A stretch of 64,000 nt of DNA from Nectonema munidae (GCA_030549495.1 JAUIRK010001056.1:1355501-1419500), one strand, 5' to 3'. Shown: positions 12,641 to 25,429, counted from the stretch's first letter. Program-made: numbers and translations. Notes: generated by a model not told the origin, from the sequence alone.

Positions 12641-13800
12641 TATTTTTTAAGAATATTATCCAAAATGGAGTGCACAAATAAAATGAGGATCTTCAATTTG
12701 GTATAAAAACCCATATTTTATTTAAATTTCAAAAATATTTCTGCAGACTCTAGACGTAAATTGAACATTTGATTGACACTTTCAGACATTTTAAAACCTC
12801 TAAATGGAAAAATTGGTTTCCGAGATAAAACTAGCATGGTTGATTTGGTATAAAAACATATATTTCATGTAAAATTAGATAGAATATGTTTGAAGATAGT
12901 TTTCAAACGTAAACCGCACATTTGATTGACACTGACAGATATTTTAAAATCTCTAAATGCGAAAATTGAATCCAGAAATGAAACCAGCATGATCGATTTG
13001 TTATAAAAACAAATATTTCATGTAAAATTTAAATCAATATTTTTGGAGACAAAATTTAAAACTAAACCGCAAATTGAATTGATACTTATAGGTATTTTCA
13101 CATCCTAAATGCAAAAATTGAGTACATAAATGAAAGATTTGGTATAAAAATATATATTTCATATAAAATTTGAGATATTTTTGAAAATAGTTTTCAGACT
13201 TAAACCACATATTTTATTGATGCTTGCAGATATTTTCAAACCTTAAAAGAAAAAAACTGAGTCCATTAATGAAACTAGCATGGTTGATTTGGTATAAAAC
13301 ATATATTTCATCTAAAATTAGAATGAATATTTGCGGAGATGAGATGTAAACCCCAAATTTGGTTGACACTGACAGATATTTTAAAACCTCTAAATGCAAA
13401 AACTGATTTCAGAAGTAAAACTAGCATGGTTGATTATAAAAACATATATTTAATGTAAAATTAGAGAGAATATTTTCGGAGATAGAAACCGCAAATTTGA
13501 TTGACACTGATAGATATTTTAAGACCTCTAAATGTGAAAACTGGATTCAGAAATGAAACCAGGATGATCTTTTTGTTATAAAATATATATTTGATGTAAA
13601 ATTTGAATGAATGTTTTTGGAGACAATTTTTAGAGGTAAACCAAAAATTTGATTAACACTTATAGATATTTTCACATTCTAAATGCAAAAAATGAGTCCA
13701 GAAATGAAACCAGCATGATCGATTTCGTATAAAAACATATATTTTATGTAAAATTTGTAGGAATATTTTATTAGATATATTTCTGATCAATCAAAATATT
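12640..13800. repeat. Tandem satellite, ~147 bp units (array B)
   Basis: About eight head-to-tail units, marked by GGTATAAAAACATATATTTC-like motifs at about 12700, 12847, 13000, 13141, 13291, 13431, 13575 and 13726 (spacing 141-152). Other constant segments are GATTGACACTGACAGATATT and GAAACCAGCATGATCGATTT. Read backwards, the unit matches array C at the left edge of the window. Confidence 0.85.
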
Positions 13801-14106
13801 GATTGACATTTTTTAAAAATTAGCCATGATTATTGAAAAAATTAAATATATAAAGTGTTATGCGTTCAAAACTGTATATAATAATAAATTTTCAAGGGAA
13901 TATCTAATATAGACCCTACGTTATAAATAAGGTTAACTACAAATAATGTCAAAATTTTTGATTTTGATTGAGAGTTTTTGACATGAGAGGGTTATTCAAC
14001 TACCATGAAAATGGTATCAAAAGATGCAGCTAGCGATTTTAGAAAAGTCACGAAATTTGTGGAGATATAATTCAGCCAATTTTGTACAATTAATTTTTTA
14101 GTGAAA

Positions 14107-14127
14107 GGGGCGTTTTACGCCCCCAGC
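14107..14127. repeat. GC-rich hairpin motif, inverted partner of 9762
   Basis: GGGGCGTTTTACGCCCCC can fold on itself. Its reverse complement differs from the motif at about 9762 at about two positions. It is followed by CACCAATAGTGTTAA, that is, an inward TTAACACTATTGG end. Confidence 0.45.
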
Positions 14128-14439
14128 ACCAATAGTGTTAAAATCAAGGTACTATATACTTCTAATTCTACAACCCCAAAGAAAAGCGCTAACCAAATCC
14201 TCCCTAATCAAAATGGGAAATAAGGAAAATTTTCTTAAAGCAAGAAAGGTACTAGAAATCAATTAGTAACACAAAGCAAACGAACTCAGATGCGCTCCAT
14301 GGATCGACCTTTAATTCTTGAAGTATTATCCTGATCTACAAATAACATGTTCAAAAAACGGTAAATAAACAGACTTGATTTTTCTGGAAAGTTTAAATAT
14401 GTAAATTTAACCATTCTTTTTTTAGTTGTGGGTATCGCA

Positions 14440-14558
14440 TCCAAGTGGGGAATATTCTTTCAAGACTGGACAGATCATAGCCATGTAACGATTGAGAATC
14501 GAACCAGGGACATATACGGGTCACGACCATACACTTCAAAGATTAGTGCCATCTAGTG
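14440..14558 (-). mobile_element. Second tRNA-derived SINE family
   Basis: On the minus strand, GGTTCGATTC (B box, at 14496-14505) follows an A-box-like TGGCACTAATC at 14550. The body differs from the four-copy SINE family. Only one copy was seen here, so the 3' limit is a guess. Confidence 0.45.
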
Positions 14559-14569
14559 AATATTGAATT

Positions 14570-15919
14570 AGAAGTGTATTCCAACTATTTTTAAAGAGGA
14601 ATTCATTACTTGATTAGAAAAAAAGAATGTTTAGTTTGGATGAATTTCAAAAAACTCAAATAAACAGTGTAATTTTTTGGGCTTGGATATTTCTTCAAAT
14701 TCTTAAATTTTCGACTAAAAATAAAAACTCTAGACTCTCTAGGTATAGAGTATCAATAAATTTGGAAAAAGCTTTACTAATTTTGAAAATCATTATTGCA
14801 CAAATTTACTTCCATAACAAAAGTAGCTTTTTTCTTTCACACAAAGTTTCGCCTTATCTTGATGGAAAAATTTCAGCACACCAGATTCCAAAACTAAAGA
14901 AAAGCAATCTCTAGGGTAACATCCTTGCTGGAGACAGAAACAATAAAGACGATGACTTCTTCAGGGATGTTATCTAGTCAAAAATGCAACTAGAACCAAA
15001 AGTTACTAATTAACTTGACTCAGAATATGATAAAAATCTTGTTGGAGACCAGCTCCACGACTTGCTGACAGATATGGCTTTTTAAGTTAATTAGTTTTGG
15101 TGAACTTGTTCATCAAGTTTAAGAAAGTCATTCCCTGAGTAGATTCCTGAGTAGTCTGTCTGATGTTAACATATTACTTTTCAGGTATGGCAATATGCAT
15201 GTCTCATGAGCATTGCAGAAAGAGGTGCAAAAAATTATGTTCATAGCATTAAGCTTTTATTTGTAAAATATTTTTCTTCTACTTGATTAATAAATTTTAA
15301 GTGTTTTTAACAACTTGTTTCATATATCCAAAAATTTTAAAAACGTGAAAAGAGTAAAAAAAATTATTAACTTTTTTTAAACTAATTAAAATTATTTAAA
15401 TTAGCTTCTTTAGAAATACCAAAGAAGACTTATACTTTTGGAACTTTATGAAAATCCTTTAGGGTACTTTTGGATTAAAAATTTTTTTTTCTTTTTTATA
15501 ATGCTTTTTGGATTATAATATATGTATTACTTAGTTTAAACACCAATTTTTTCAAACATTGTAAAGAGCGAGGTGAAACAAAAAACCTGAAAAAATTTTT
15601 GTAGAGTCACTACATATTTTTTACATGAAACCCAGAAAATATATTACAAGGAAACAATGTGCATTTTTATTAGTGACAACATAGATAAAATATACAAAAA
15701 ATATCAGAATAAAAATTCATAATTACATTAATTTACAGCTTGTTTAAAATTTGGAAATGAAATTCAAAAAAAAACAGTCTGGAAGAAGAAAAATATGTGA
15801 ATCAGTAAAAAGTAGTCAGTCCATAAAAGACTTTACGCAAGATCTTTTTATGAAATATCTCTAGTCTGAATAGAAGCACATGAGAATGAGATAAGGTAGG
15901 AAAAGGAGAGATTATTTTT
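14570..15919. other. AT-rich stretch downstream of RER1
   Basis: A 95-codon frame at 14627-14914 is unassigned and I do not call it a gene. The part nearest 15919 would hold the RER1 3'UTR, though no certain polyadenylation signal was picked. Confidence 0.4.
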
Positions 15920-16461
15920 TCAATACCCAGGCGATTGATACACTTTCTTGCCAGTGGTGAAGGGTAGGTACTTAAATTTGATCATATGTTTAATCTGTCT
16001 GCGCATCGTGGCTGCAAACAAAATGCAAAAGTATAGCACCAAGATGGGCCAAAAGACAGGAACGTTGAAGGCGTTGAAGCAGGTGCAGATGAGGGCAATG
16101 AAGGTGGCTCGCATCGAAGAGAGCCAAAATTGGTACTCTGGAAGGCGTCTCACGAACGGCTTGAATTCATTTCCAGATTCTGTGGGCAATGAAGCCGCAC
16201 ATCTTGCTCCATCTTCTTCATCGAAAAGGGGGTGGCTTGGGGACGGCAGAAATTTAGGAGAGAGGAAAAAGAGAAAGATGTTGAGGAGGTAGATGCCGAG
16301 GCCATACGCAATGATGTACCAGCCTTGGAAGTGAATGATTCTGAACGAGAAGAGTGCCAAGAAGGAGAAGAAAGAGATCCACCGGTACAAACAAAAGGGA
16401 ACTAAACGATCCAACAAGTTTTGGTACACTTGAAAAAGCTTCGTACTCTCAATCATATTCT
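15920..16461 (-). CDS. RER1: RER1, ER retention/retrieval receptor (3' exon)
   Basis: Four-pass Golgi membrane protein that returns escaped ER membrane proteins in COPI vesicles. The 178-residue frame from the ATG at 16456 shows hydrophobic segments at ~24-41, 46-65, 116-131 and 132-149. Family signatures are QGWYIIAYGLGIYLLN (~44-60), SPKFLPS (66-72), FKPFVRRLPE (98-107), FNVPVFWPILV-like (127-140) and MRRQIKHMIKF (151-161), followed by PF..GK..Y. Human RER1 has 196 residues; the missing part is the N-terminal ~25. TTCATTTTTAG ends 5 bases upstream of the ATG, a good splice acceptor, so a first exon (coding or untranslated) probably lies upstream, or the RNA receives a spliced leader. No convincing cis donor was found. 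A 17-residue loop insertion (~71-95) is longer than in mammals. Confidence 0.93.
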
Positions 16462-17768
16462 AAAAATGAAACTTCTACGTTTAGGAAAAGAAACAAAATT
16501 TTCAACTCTTGCAGTGCGTTGAGACTTTTTAATGCGAAATTGCAATTCCACAATCAAATTTCTTTTGAGAAATAAGACTTCAACACAAGACCCATCCTGA
16601 ACGCGATGTAGTTCCTGTAAAAAGTTTCAAACTTTTTCTATGCAAAGCTACACACACTCTATGCCAGGGATGTTTTACACGAATTTGAGTAAAAAGCGAA
16701 TTTCTTGGCGTAATGAGGCCTTATTGTATGTATGCGTACGGGTCATAGGTAATTTGATATCAATCGAACCGACTATCTATTAACTGTTAAACTAACTAAA
16801 ACAATTGCTAAGGCTAATAAATCGTTACAATTCTATTTATGGATGATATTACAATAAAAAGAATTTCATTTTAAAAATAAGGTTTTTCGTAAAAATATAT
16901 TTATTATTTAAGGTGAAATAGGAAAATTTTAAAATAAATTTTCATTCTATACTTTAAGGATTAGATTTTTAGATGAGATTGGTTTTAGAGTTTGTAAAAG
17001 AGCAAAGAGAGAAAGATCAAAAGTAGCAAGTCATCTGATTGCGAAAATACTGAACGTTGATTACAATAAAAATATAATTTTTTAATTAACAAATTAATAT
17101 TTGAAATTTTGCATTTTACTCTATTAAGATGATTATGTATACGGCAGACATTATTTGTAAACTACCGACTTAATATGCAACAATGTTGTAATTGATTGCG
17201 ACAACTTGATAGATCAAAAAGCAATGGATTTAGAGTTCATTAAGAGTTTAAAAATGGTTGGACCAGACAGGATAGGAGATTTGTTATAGTACAGAAGACT
17301 TTCTCTATTTTGTCCTTCAATAAATAACAATAAAAGAGGTGGTGTCGATGTTTGAAAGATTGATGGATAGGAGGACCATTCATTCAAGTCTGTCTCTACA
17401 CGTCAATCAGAGTACATTTTTTAAAAGACTTTCAAGCAATTCGCTATGAGCTTGATGAAAGTGAAATCTTTAAATTTTACTCAAAAAGTGTTACAATCAA
17501 ATTAAATATAGTATTCGGTCAAAATATGTCCAATAAAGCGATTTAGTTCAAATAGTATCATTCTGGAATAAGATAAATAGAAGCAAAACTGAGAGGCTGT
17601 TGAAATTTTAGAGTAAAAGTTTTGTGAAAGTTTATTTAAGATTTAAATAAAGACGCAGGCACGCACACTCAAAATATAAAAACATCTATTTAAGTAAAAA
17701 AATAATTAATGTAGCTAATTAAATATCACAAAATACTATTGCTAGATTAAACGCATGGCAAGATAGTG
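16462..17768. other. Gap between RER1 and ACSBG
   Basis: The first part may hold a RER1 5' exon. The last part holds the ACSBG 3'UTR, with a minus-strand AATAAA at about 17630. Nothing else recognised. Confidence 0.4.
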
Positions 17769-19968
17769 TTAAGCAGCACTTTCGTACATTTGATTTATCT
17801 CTCTAGCATACTTTTCATAGATGAAGTATCGTTTGGGTTTCAACGTGGGCCCCAGTTCTCCGCCGTTGATGGAGAAGTCGATGGGCAAAATACACCACTT
17901 ACGCACCATAGCAGCCCTACTAGGCACGCGAGTATTGGATTCGTCAATCATAGATTGAATGTGGTTTTGTAGGAATGCGGGGATATTGGCGATGATCTCA
18001 GAAACTTTACTCGGAACTTGACAAGCACCATTTTGTTGAGAAGCTAGGTTAGTGAGGCATGACTTTGCTTCCAACGTTAATTCATCTAAGGGATCTAGAG
18101 ATGATGTATCCACTAGGGATCTGAGAGTTAAAAGAACGGATATAAACTTTTTGGAATCACCAACCAACAGGACATTGCTGACGATTTCCTTAAGTAAGGA
18201 TTTTATGTCCTCTTCTATAGGCAAGGGGGCAACATTTTCACCACCAGCTGTTATGATGATTTCCTTCAGTCTGCCTTCAATGCAGAGATAGCGATCCTTA
18301 ACGCCATCTTTACTTTTGAAAACCCCAATGTCACCTGTTTTGAAGTAGCCTTCTTCATCAAAAGAAGCTTCATTTTTGACAGAATCATCGAGATAGCCCA
18401 TAAAGACGGACCTTCCTCTAATCATAATTTCTCCACCTTTTTTGCTCTCACTGTGTTCATGAGATATTTTCACGTCATTACCCGAGTATGGCCTACCAAC
18501 AGTTCCGAGGAAAAATTGCCCACCAAACGGAAGATTAAATGTGATAGGACCGGTAGTTTCGGAAAGACCATACGCCTCATGCGGCACGATATTGAAAGAG
18601 GACAAGTGATTAATGACATCTAAGGAAAGGGGCGCAGCACCACAGCAAATCATGCGCACGTGATTAAGTCCGAGCGCGTATTTGACTTTCGAATTGATCA
18701 GCATATTTGCAAGAGGGAAAAGGAAAAGAGAAGAGGTAGTGTTATTAGTGCTTTGCATTGATGAGGTAACGTGTTTTTTGCAGATAGACATGGACCACGA
18801 CAAAAGGAACTTTTTGAGGCCTTTTTCCACTTTCTGTCGTTCTCTCAGCTTTTCTGACATTTTTTCCAAGACTCGTGGAACAGCACCAAAAAAAGTCGGT
18901 TGCACACTCTTCAGAGTTTTGACCAGAGAACCTCTAAGAGCGTCTGGTTGTGCAAAGAAGACAAGGAATCCTAAGTGAAAACTTACGTAGATATCGAGCA
19001 GTTGACCCACTATGTGACTCAGTGGTAGGTATGAAACAATCCTGCATTGATGTTTATCAGAGTCTTTGGAATTGAGTAAGGGCTCCAGCGCAAATTTTGC
19101 ACATTGATAAGTAGCAAAGCAGATGTTGTCATGACTGAGCATAACTCCTTTAGACGCCCCAACTGTGCCTGAGGTATATATTAGAGTAGAACATTTATTG
19201 GGCGCTTGCGAGTCGATAATAGCATTGAGCTCTTCATCACTGACTTCTTTGCTGAAGGCATTTAAGTCTTTCCAACAGCAGACACGGATCAAAGAGGCAC
19301 CAACAAGAGAGACAGGCTCAGACAAGTCAAAGGTTGTGACGATGGCCTTTAAATTTGCTAACTTGTTCTGATCTGAGTTTGGCTTTTCAATTTTCTGCAG
19401 CAAATCCTTTAAATGCCGTTCCTCTTCAATCACAATGATTTCGGCATGAGAATGAGAAATGATAGAGTCGATGCTATCAGATTTGCTCGTGGGGTAAATG
19501 CTTGAGTTGACTCCTCCAGCAAATATTGCAGCCAAAGCTGAGATGAACCAAAAAGGCGAATTGTATGAAAGTATGCACACCGAGTGGAAAGGACGCAGGC
19601 CGAGTGCTATGAATGCCTTGGCTGTATTTCTCACGTCTTCAAGGTATTGTGAGTAGGTCCAGTACTGCCAAGCACTTTCTTGGATCCCATCCACGCTACT
19701 CACAACACTCTCGCTGCTACAAAACGCTAGGGCTCTGCGCCTTGCATACTTTTGACAGTGCTGTGTGAAGAATGCACAAACAGTGATGGGAGAAAATGGA
19801 TCTGTGGATTCTCGGTGCAGGCGTACAGCTGAGTCAATACAAGAAGTTACATAGGAGTTGGCAAAAAGTTCACCCATAAAATTAGCTAAAGATAAAAGAA
19901 GAGAGTTAATAGGCGAAACATGTCCGTCCACTACTGTACACGTGGATAATCAATCACTTACATATCAT
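17769..19968 (-). CDS. ACSBG: Bubblegum-type long-chain acyl-CoA synthetase
   Basis: ATP-dependent enzyme that activates long and very long fatty acids to acyl-CoA. Exon 2 (19885..17769) is an uninterrupted block. Visible are the AMP-binding P-loop STLIYTSGTVGASKG (~235-249), YLPLSHIVGQ, CCGAAPLS, AYGLSETTGP (~440-449), YFKTGDIG (~517), GRLKEIIITAGGENV (~540-554, ending on the bubblegum-type GGENVAPLPIE) and ELGPTLKPKR near the C-terminus with the acylation-assisting Lys. Length (~707) matches the family (~700-720). Acceptor CTTCTTTTATCTTTAG ends at 19886. A donor AT|GTAAGTG at 19961 would make a 76-base intron and join ATGATAT of exon 1 in frame (MISNFMGEL...). An overlapping upstream ATGATATGA forms a three-codon frame just before. 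Translation could instead begin at Met 19877. The frame continues upstream of 19885 only by reading intron. Confidence 0.93.
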
Positions 19969-21166
19969 ATCATCGCGCCTTTCACCTAAAAGTATTAAAC
20001 CTATCTACCACTAAGCATAAACTAGTGCCTAAACATTTGCGCCAAATCATGCATGCCTTTTTGTATTAACAATGCTGCATCTCGAGGAATATTATAGCCT
20101 TTTTTCTATCTCTTTAAAATATACTTCGGGGATAAAACGAATTTGTTATCGATGACAAGAAACTCGCGTTCTTGAAAAAAGAAACAAATTTAGCAAAAAT
20201 GAAATTCAATATATAGCAATTATGTGAGGAAGCGTTGAAAAAAGTATATGCATATTAATATGCAAAGAATAAAGGAAATTATAGGCAAATTTATATATCG
20301 CTAACAAGTATTTATATTTTATAAATGAAGATATCCTAATTAATATCTATCAATACAAAATAAATTATTTATAATAATAAATTTATACATGTAATATTTT
20401 GAAAAATAATAAATTAGAGTCACACTTAGATAATAATCGGGAAACCTCGCCACCAAAAATGACGTATTAAATATCTAACCGGAAATTCAAAATGTGAAAC
20501 GATATTAAGATTACAAGATTCAAATAATATTTAAAATGTTTTGCAATTAAAATAGTAATTAAATGATGATTAAAAAAGTGTCCTTTTAAACTGCTAAAAT
20601 AGGTTTATTTTTGAATTATGTGAAAACTACAAGATTTAATTTGGAAAAAATAAGGAAATGTGATCGTTTGGGTTATTATTGGCGCGTTAACGGCCACAAT
20701 ATGCAGATTTTATAGTCAACTAAAGTCGACTCTGGTGAAAATGCTTTGCAGATTGATTGAATTAATCAAATCAATAAACTGTTCTAGAATTAAGAGTCTT
20801 CTGAGGCCATATCACTAATAGAGATTAGAAACGTATTTTTGATAAATTGATACTACTTTCACATTTTTGTAGGTATAGGAAAATAAGGAGAAATTTCTTC
20901 CGATTAAGGTTTTGAACATTTGTTGCAAGGGGCACTAAACAGACACATACTCAACATCATTACATACCTCCATAACATTATATCAACTCTCCTATTGATT
21001 TTAGCCTATTTTCTTTATTTGGACATTTCTTTCATGAGAGAGTTAAAATTTTTTATTTAATGATGTTGAACTAGATACCTCATTACATCCATCTTTCTAA
21101 AGTAAGAATTTTTTATATGAAAAAAAAATAAAAATCCTTTTTTCATTATTTGAAAAAGCTTTATTG
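19969..21166. other. Upstream region of ACSBG
   Basis: The segment next to 19968 should hold the ACSBG promoter and 5'UTR. At 20774-20820 lies a repeat (AATAAACTGTTCT, GAATTAAGAGTCTTCT, AGGCCA) also present at 59207-59250. Nothing else recognised. Confidence 0.45.
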
Positions 21167-21170
21167 TTAA

Positions 21171-21283
21171 CCCTTTGAGGATTAGTGTGACACCGGTGTA
21201 CCAAGAAATAATAATCTTACAACATACAAAATTCCATTGAAAAAAGCAGACGATTATTCTTCAAAATTCTGGTCCTCAAAGGG
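21171..21283. mobile_element. TTAA mini-element, GAGGAC subtype
   Basis: Flanked by TTAA on the left (21167-21170) and TTAG on the right. Inverted ends are CCCTTTGAGGAT and its partner GGTCCTCAAAGGG. The interior has CACCGGTGTACCAAGAAAT and the core AAAGCAGACGATT. At 113 bp it looks like a piggyBac-type non-autonomous element (TTAA target, CCC start). Confidence 0.7.
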
Positions 21284-21398
21284 TTAGTTAAAGCCAAATT
21301 AATTATATTTTTTTCATATTAAAACGTGTTCCTAATAAATTCTTGCTATTCCGTTTTGCTTATTTACAATTGAACATTCTAATTTTAATGCATTATAT

Positions 21399-21436
21399 CA
21401 GGGGCGCACATCTGAAAGGGGGGGGGGGGGGGGGGT
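21399..21436 (+). mobile_element. hAT-type end CAGGGGCGCACATC with an 18-base G run
   Basis: CAGGGGCGCACATCTGAAA leads into an uninterrupted run of 18 G (21418-21435). The same terminal 14-mer occurs at 48523. The other end of the element was not found, so only this terminus is annotated. Confidence 0.45.
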
Positions 21437-21717
21437 TCCCTAATGTGATTTAAAAGGAGGCTAAATGCCGTAATAATTTTGAATTTTATCAATTCTATAT
21501 CTTTTTCTATAGTATTTAAAAGACTTGTTGGCTAGTGAGTAGACTTTCCATATTACTTTTCTTATTTTAAAGTCAAGTTTTAGAATGAATATTTAAAATC
21601 ACTAAAAATGATAGCAATATACGAAAACAGACATCAGAAAATCATACATGCACGTCTGGTTTGCTTTGCTTTGCAGAAATTGCTGGATTTCTTCCCATAG
21701 TATCTATGTAGATCATG

Positions 21718-22472
21718 CTAGATCACGGTCAGTACACACTCCAAAGGGATGTTCTGGCTTAATAGCATGTATTGTAAAAAATGTTCCACCTTGTTAAATA
21801 TTTCTCTTGCAGTGGTTCTACTGCTAAGAGTTTTGTAAATAAAAAAATTGTCTACCAGGTGCTTGTCATCATATACACAATGTACGTAAACACAAGGCTG
21901 AGTTAAGTTTGCAGCATCCATCAAGCTGAATTGCAAAAAAATTGAAAATCGAATTCCGAATCAATAAAAGAACTTTTCAAACCACACTTAATATTTGGAA
22001 AAAACATTACATGTTATCAACGTGTATTTGTGCAATCGTTCAGCTTGACGTTCAAAATCGTCAATAATTTTTTGTTTACTTAACTCCAGTGCTTCACTTG
22101 AAGGGATTTGGAAAAGTGGAGGCTAACACTTCAGAACAAAAACACAATTATGTTCCTCTTCCTCACGAGACGTTAATACAGTGAAACCAAATTTTAAGTA
22201 TAAGTCGTCATTCATTTTTAAGCAATTAAGAAAAATACACATTTACATCTATAAAATTAAGCCTAAAAACAATAAAAGAATAAAAATAGTACTCAATTCA
22301 AAGAGTAAATTATTTCTTTTTTTAAATGCGACTTATTGCCAAAATGGCAAATGACCCAAAAGGAATGTAATATGGTGCGCAAAACGATCCACTCAGTGAC
22401 CGCTACTCGATCCCTATGGAACTACTTCACGATCGCCCAAGGGCACCGCAAACTCCATTTTGAAAACCACGG
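21718..22472 (-). mobile_element. hAT transposon relic, N-terminal half
   Basis: The 5' terminus, read on the minus strand from 22472, is CCGTGGTTTTCAAAATGGAG, a hAT end. Downstream, minus-strand peptides such as VYVHCVYDDKHLVDNF, TTAREIFNKVEHF and QNIPLECVLTV match the start of the catalytic region of ZBED5-like hAT transposases. The frame is broken between about 21936 and 22200, and the C-terminal half is missing. Confidence 0.7.
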
Positions 22473-25429
22473 AGTTAGAAGGTAGTAATGCAATGAGAAT
22501 TACAAAGAAGGTAATTTGACTTGATAAGATCAGTGCAGTTATGGTGGGATTTAGAGCTTACAGTACAAGTATAATGTCGGGTATAATGATGGTGTATTGG
22601 ACAAAAATTCTTTTATAAATTTTAAAAAGAGTTCGCCCTCTTCAAATTTTGAGGATGTGGACTCTGAAATAATGAGATGATAATTAGAAGTACCAAAGCA
22701 TGAGAATAAGGTTTATGCAAAGCAGTTTTTAAAAAAAGCATGGTATAATTACACAGGATAGGCAATGGTTTTGCGAGATGGATTAATCAGAGAATTAGTT
22801 AGATTCTATCTAATTAGCAATTTCTAGTTGTTCAGCGAACATTTCCCTAGTTATATATTTGTAATAAAACCAAATCTTACCAATTAACTAGGTAACTGAA
22901 TAGCCGCACTCACTAACAAACTAACTACTATTAAGGTATTAAAAAATACCGAAGGAAAGTTTCAGCACTGGATAAATGTGCTTTTTTCAATTATCATTAA
23001 CTGAAGAAATGAAGGTTGGGCAACTTAAAATTTTGAAAATTCTGCAGGACCTACTTGATTATTAAGTAATAACAGTTGTTTATATTCCTAGATTCGCCTC
23101 CCATATTTTAATAAGTACATGCATAAGAAAAAGGAAGATTAAACTTATTTTCAGGCACAGATGGTCATAAGTAGTGATCCTTGAAATAAAAAAAACTTCT
23201 GCCATAAATTCATTCGAAAACAAAATCAAGTCTTCAATAAACAATTCAAAGATATTACCTTAAAAGAGTATAAGTTTAGAAGATGTAGTAAACGTCACGA
23301 GATAGTAGACAAGTGTGTGTAAAAAATATTAAAAGAGAAAGGATATTTCATAAAAAGTGAAGAATGTGTGCATGCATTGAGGAATCCCTTCTCATTTACA
23401 TACACTCACGCGCACCAGTTATTTTGAAAATAGCGAGATTTGAGCACGCAACCAAAATAGAAGTTCCTCCAAGAGAACCAGCATGCACTTACCTGCCAAA
23501 ACTCAGTTACAATGCAAACGAGCGCAGTGCCACAGCAGCAACAACTATGCTCATCATACACGTGTGCGAGGTTTGGGATACCTCGCTATGAGGTGGTTAT
23601 CATGCCTTCCAATTACCTACAATCTACAATGGTATAATAGAAATGGAGTGGGGGTTTTAAAGGAAGATGTGATTCCAAATCACCCATGTCATATATATGA
23701 AGCACAATTATTATTATTATAGATAAAAATGGTTAAACCTCATTTAAGTTTCTATCTTTTGTCGCTTTTCTTGTTCTCATTGGTTGAAGAAAGGAGAAAA
23801 AATTATTGAATTTACTGCCCCTGTCATTATTGCTCGTAATCAATACAAGAATAAAATGAACAAGAGACATCCACTGCTTTTGTTATTTGTACTGCTTCTG
23901 ATGTTGCTTTGTTAAATCAAGAATTTTTTAAAGCAAGGAGAGGGAATGCACGAATGAAAGCATCATGTGCACACACGCATGAATCACTCAATCAACATGT
24001 TGATCATCTTAACGATAAGAAGTGGTGTTTTCTTTCATTGTAAGTGGATAAATGAAAAAAGTCAAATAATAAATTCTCCTTACATGGTGATATTTTCATG
24101 CACACAATTTGAGTTTGATACGCGCATAGCCAAAAGTCAAGTGAAAATGTTTGAAACATTTTTCAGTAAATAATAGAATACAACTTTACCCTTATATACT
24201 ACCTTACATATCTTCATTTAAACACAAAAACGTATTAAGTTTGGAGACTAGTTTTGTTGTGTAAAGTTTTAATTAAAATTTTCTCATTTATTTGTAGAAT
24301 TAAAAAGGAATTAAAGTTAAACTAGTATAAAAAATTCGAAAAGAATAATAACTAGAGATGAATTTTCTTTCTGTTTGATAAAAAGATTTTATCTATAAAC
24401 TTGACAAATTTGAGGGAATCCAGACTGCCTTCAGCAAAAGTGTATTTTAGTAGAAATTAAATTTGCTCTCAAAAATAAAAAAAAAGTAAAAAAAATTAAG
24501 CCTAGAAACTATAATAAATATGCTAATGAATCCGCTTTTTCTAATTGAATTTACTGTACGATATGAGGTCAAATATTTAAATAATCTCTACTCGTGTTAG
24601 TGATAAGCCATTTCAAGGAATCCTTCAAGTTGACGAAAGCTTTGTTCTAAGCTACATTTTGTCCTTTTTGGTATTTTTATATCTTTTTCTATAACTTGAG
24701 CCCATTACTTCTTTGGTATACGCCTTTTGTTTTACTAAGTACTTTCATGCTGTTTACTTTTTTGATTCAATCCATTTCATCTCTTCTCTGCACATGACCT
24801 AGAGATTTCATTATACTTGCTCTCATCATATTTGCAATATTTGTTCCTGTTTCACATTTTTTTTCTTGATAACACCTTGCAATTACCACTTATTAACACA
24901 AAAAATGGAAAAAATCATTTTATAAAAAATTTTCGTATGGGAAATCTTGTTATGTTTGTGGTGAGTTTACTTTTAAATCAAGACGAAAAATTAGCCAGCT
25001 CTTAAAAACGGCTTATTTTTATTAATTTGATTGTAAAGTGGGCGATCAGGAAACCATGAGTTCCGAAAATATCTTTAAAGACATGTTATAATGGCTTAAC
25101 ACTCTGGTAAACTGGGAAAAATAAATCTTTTAAATTTTCTGCTTCTATGGTTTGGAAGGAACCATTGAATCATTCACACAATTGCTATCTTGTTCTACAA
25201 ATATTTTTGGATATTCTAAAAAGTCAAAGGAAAAAACGCATCTCTTATTACATCGTTGACAACCCACGACAACTCCTTTGTTTCTCGGCGTTATGTTTGA
25301 AAAAGCCTATAATGGGTCACCTTCAGCACCAAATCTAAACTTGTTATTTGTTAAGTATATGTGAAAACATCATTTTAAGACAGCCAAGAGGGGCCGAAAA
25401 TTTAAAAAAGCATTCTATTAGAGTTTGAT
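22473..25429. other. Unassigned stretch, no gene recognised
   Basis: Mostly AT-rich. A less AT-rich block at about 23360-23700 has no recognisable protein, but on the minus strand shows a strong donor-like GGCAG|GTAAGTGC at 23488, so a non-coding or 5'UTR exon is possible. Confidence 0.35.

Noticed and set aside
9790-13800. CRISPR-like array
   Set aside because: Units are joined head to tail without unique spacers, unit length is about 145 bp and the DNA is animal nuclear.
15920-16456. PRA1/ARL6IP5-type membrane protein
   Set aside because: First impression from the hydrophobic segments. The QGWYIIAYGLGIYLLN, RRLPE and MRRQIKHMIKF motifs are those of RER1.
19886-19931. N-terminal extension of ACSBG from a GTG at 19931
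   Set aside because: It has no ATG and reads through a strong splice acceptor (ATCTTTAG). It is intron.
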